From Prostheceraeus crozeri (taxonomy: Eukaryota > Platyhelminthes > Polycladida > Euryleptidae), in NCBI GenBank assembly GCA_907163375.1, contig CAJQUW010011501.1:434001-498000 (forward strand): 64,000 nucleotides of DNA, written 5' to 3'. Under the pieces are notes generated by a model. That model ran no database searches. It was not told the origin of the DNA and was given only the letters and a program-made list of their open reading frames with translations. Below are positions 63,483-64,000 of this stretch, piece after piece. Position 1 is the first letter of the stretch. The number at the start of each line of letters is the position of its first letter. The position numbers were made by a program, and so were the translations under genes.

Positions 63483-64000
63483 TTATTTTACAATCCGCTG
63501 GGTACGTACATACTCAATGAGATAGTCTAGGATCATATTTGCTTGTACATGAGATTTTAGTCCAGTAATGATCACTTTACTATTATGAAAGATTGCCACA
63601 TGCACAGGTAACCAACAACTAATGAGAGCTGCAGGAAAAAGTTCGGGTTCATAACACAAACTGTAACTGCTGGTACGAATCTTCAAAAATGATAGACTGT
63701 CACTCAATTGAGTAGAGATCACCATATTGTCCACAGTCAGATTCGACATCACACACCTCTCCCTCTTCCATATCCGACGTAGTAGTCTTTGTAGCTCTAA
63801 GCGCATTGACTGCGCCGATGAATGAGAAAGGGCGCCGAGAATCTGTACAGTCCCATTTGGGAAGAGTTGAAGATTCCGTGAATTGTTCATCTTCACCACT
63901 AACATTTGAGGACGGCCCGGGTAATACTTGCTGTTTGGAAGCTGTTGGTGTAATGTTGTGAGATCGATTTTGGTGTAGAGTCTGAAGCGACGGAGAATGT
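63483..64000 (-). CDS. TATA-binding-protein-like gene in the Polinton
   Basis: TBP nucleates transcription by bending the TATA box with two imperfect repeats. This minus-strand frame is open from the right window edge to the stop at 63483. Repeat 1: LHQQLPNSKYYPGRPQMLVV, LQLFPNGTVQILGA, SMRLELQRLL, like host ExNPKRFxAVIMR, TALIFxSGKMVCTGA. Repeat 2: NLTVDNMVISTQL, YEPELFPAALI, HVAIFHNSKVIITGL, like IQNMVGSCDV, YEPELFPGLIYR, VLLIFxSGKVVLTGA. The YEPELFP block is exact. It is too divergent to be the host TBP. It is convergent with the protease, and its polyA signal (63482..63487) overlaps its own stop. It is whole within the window; the N-terminus lies outside. Confidence 0.78.
   Translation of the reverse strand, partial: ILRRFRLYTKIDLTTLHQQLPNSKYYPGRPQMLVVKMNNSRNLQLFPNGTVQILGALSHSSAQSMRLELQRLLRRIWKRERCVMSNLTVDNMVISTQLSDSLSFLKIRTSSYSLCYEPELFPAALISCWLPVHVAIFHNSKVIITGLKSHVQANMILDYLIEYVRTQRIVK

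Larger units (their letters stand above)
55690..64000. mobile_element. Polinton/Maverick-type element, left half
   Basis: This fossil of a virus-like transposon is recognised from its set of parts: packaging ATPase, integrase with chromodomain, capsid protein of the F54H12.2-like family, adenain-type protease and small virion-like proteins, packed head to tail on the plus strand with little spacing. F54H12.2-like and F54H12.3-like (integrase) are the familiar labels for these genes in invertebrate genomes. The left end is uncertain (it may include the tandem repeats from 54159) and the right end, with the expected DNA polymerase, lies outside the window. It is broken in roughly half a dozen places, with many genes still whole, so it is fairly young. 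Confidence 0.92.

Overview
The window is metazoan nuclear DNA, most likely from an aquatic invertebrate. It is AT-rich, with one widely spaced, intron-rich host gene and a dense, layered load of transposable elements. The phylum cannot be fixed from sequence alone. The palindrome TAGGCCTA occurs at least 12 times, far above a rough chance expectation of about 1, and the element mix (Hsp110 gene, Harbinger, hAT, piggyBac, CR1-like LINEs, tRNA-SINE, Penelope-type RT, Polinton) suits an invertebrate genome.

The only host gene I can support is an HSPA4/Hsp110-family chaperone on the minus strand. Six exons at 25944..25832, 20640..20442, 19139..18917, 16196..15818, 12011..11699 and 7293..7033 join in consistent phases to give the first 496 residues: the whole ATPase domain and the start of the beta-sandwich substrate domain. 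Later exons are not visible in 1..7032. A heat-shock element and a TATA-like stretch lie just upstream of the ATG. Its introns hold a CR1-like LINE (about 8040..11460), a 1.76-kb TIR element (13771..15527), a LINE tail split by a tRNA-SINE (16594..17230) and a decayed piggyBac (21588..23110). A foldback element (1944..3760) lies at the left end.

From 26 to 54 kb the window is a nested transposon patch. It holds a 1.2-kb non-autonomous hAT (29758..30955, perfect 8-bp TSD), a long Penelope-type reverse transcriptase ORF (32930..35218), an autonomous but frameshifted hAT (36311..39571, perfect 8-bp TSD) inside a foldback family, and a small decayed hAT (41042..42148). A LINE (about 42430..47885) has its ORF1 split by a 3.3-kb TIR element (43023..46369). 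An apparently intact two-gene PIF/Harbinger (48431..51770) sits inside another foldback element.

From about 54.1 kb the character changes. A GC-rich, C-run-bearing tandem-repeat block (54159..55690) leads into the left half of a Polinton/Maverick-type element (about 55690 to beyond 64000). Its recognisable parts are two RING-like proteins, a DEDD-exonuclease-like gene, small basic virion-like proteins, a packaging ATPase, an integrase with chromodomain, a capsid protein of the F54H12.2-like family, an adenain-type protease and, convergent with these, a TATA-binding-protein-like gene running off the right edge. Several genes are whole and several broken, so it is a fairly young fossil. The TBP-like gene is the most interesting single observation.
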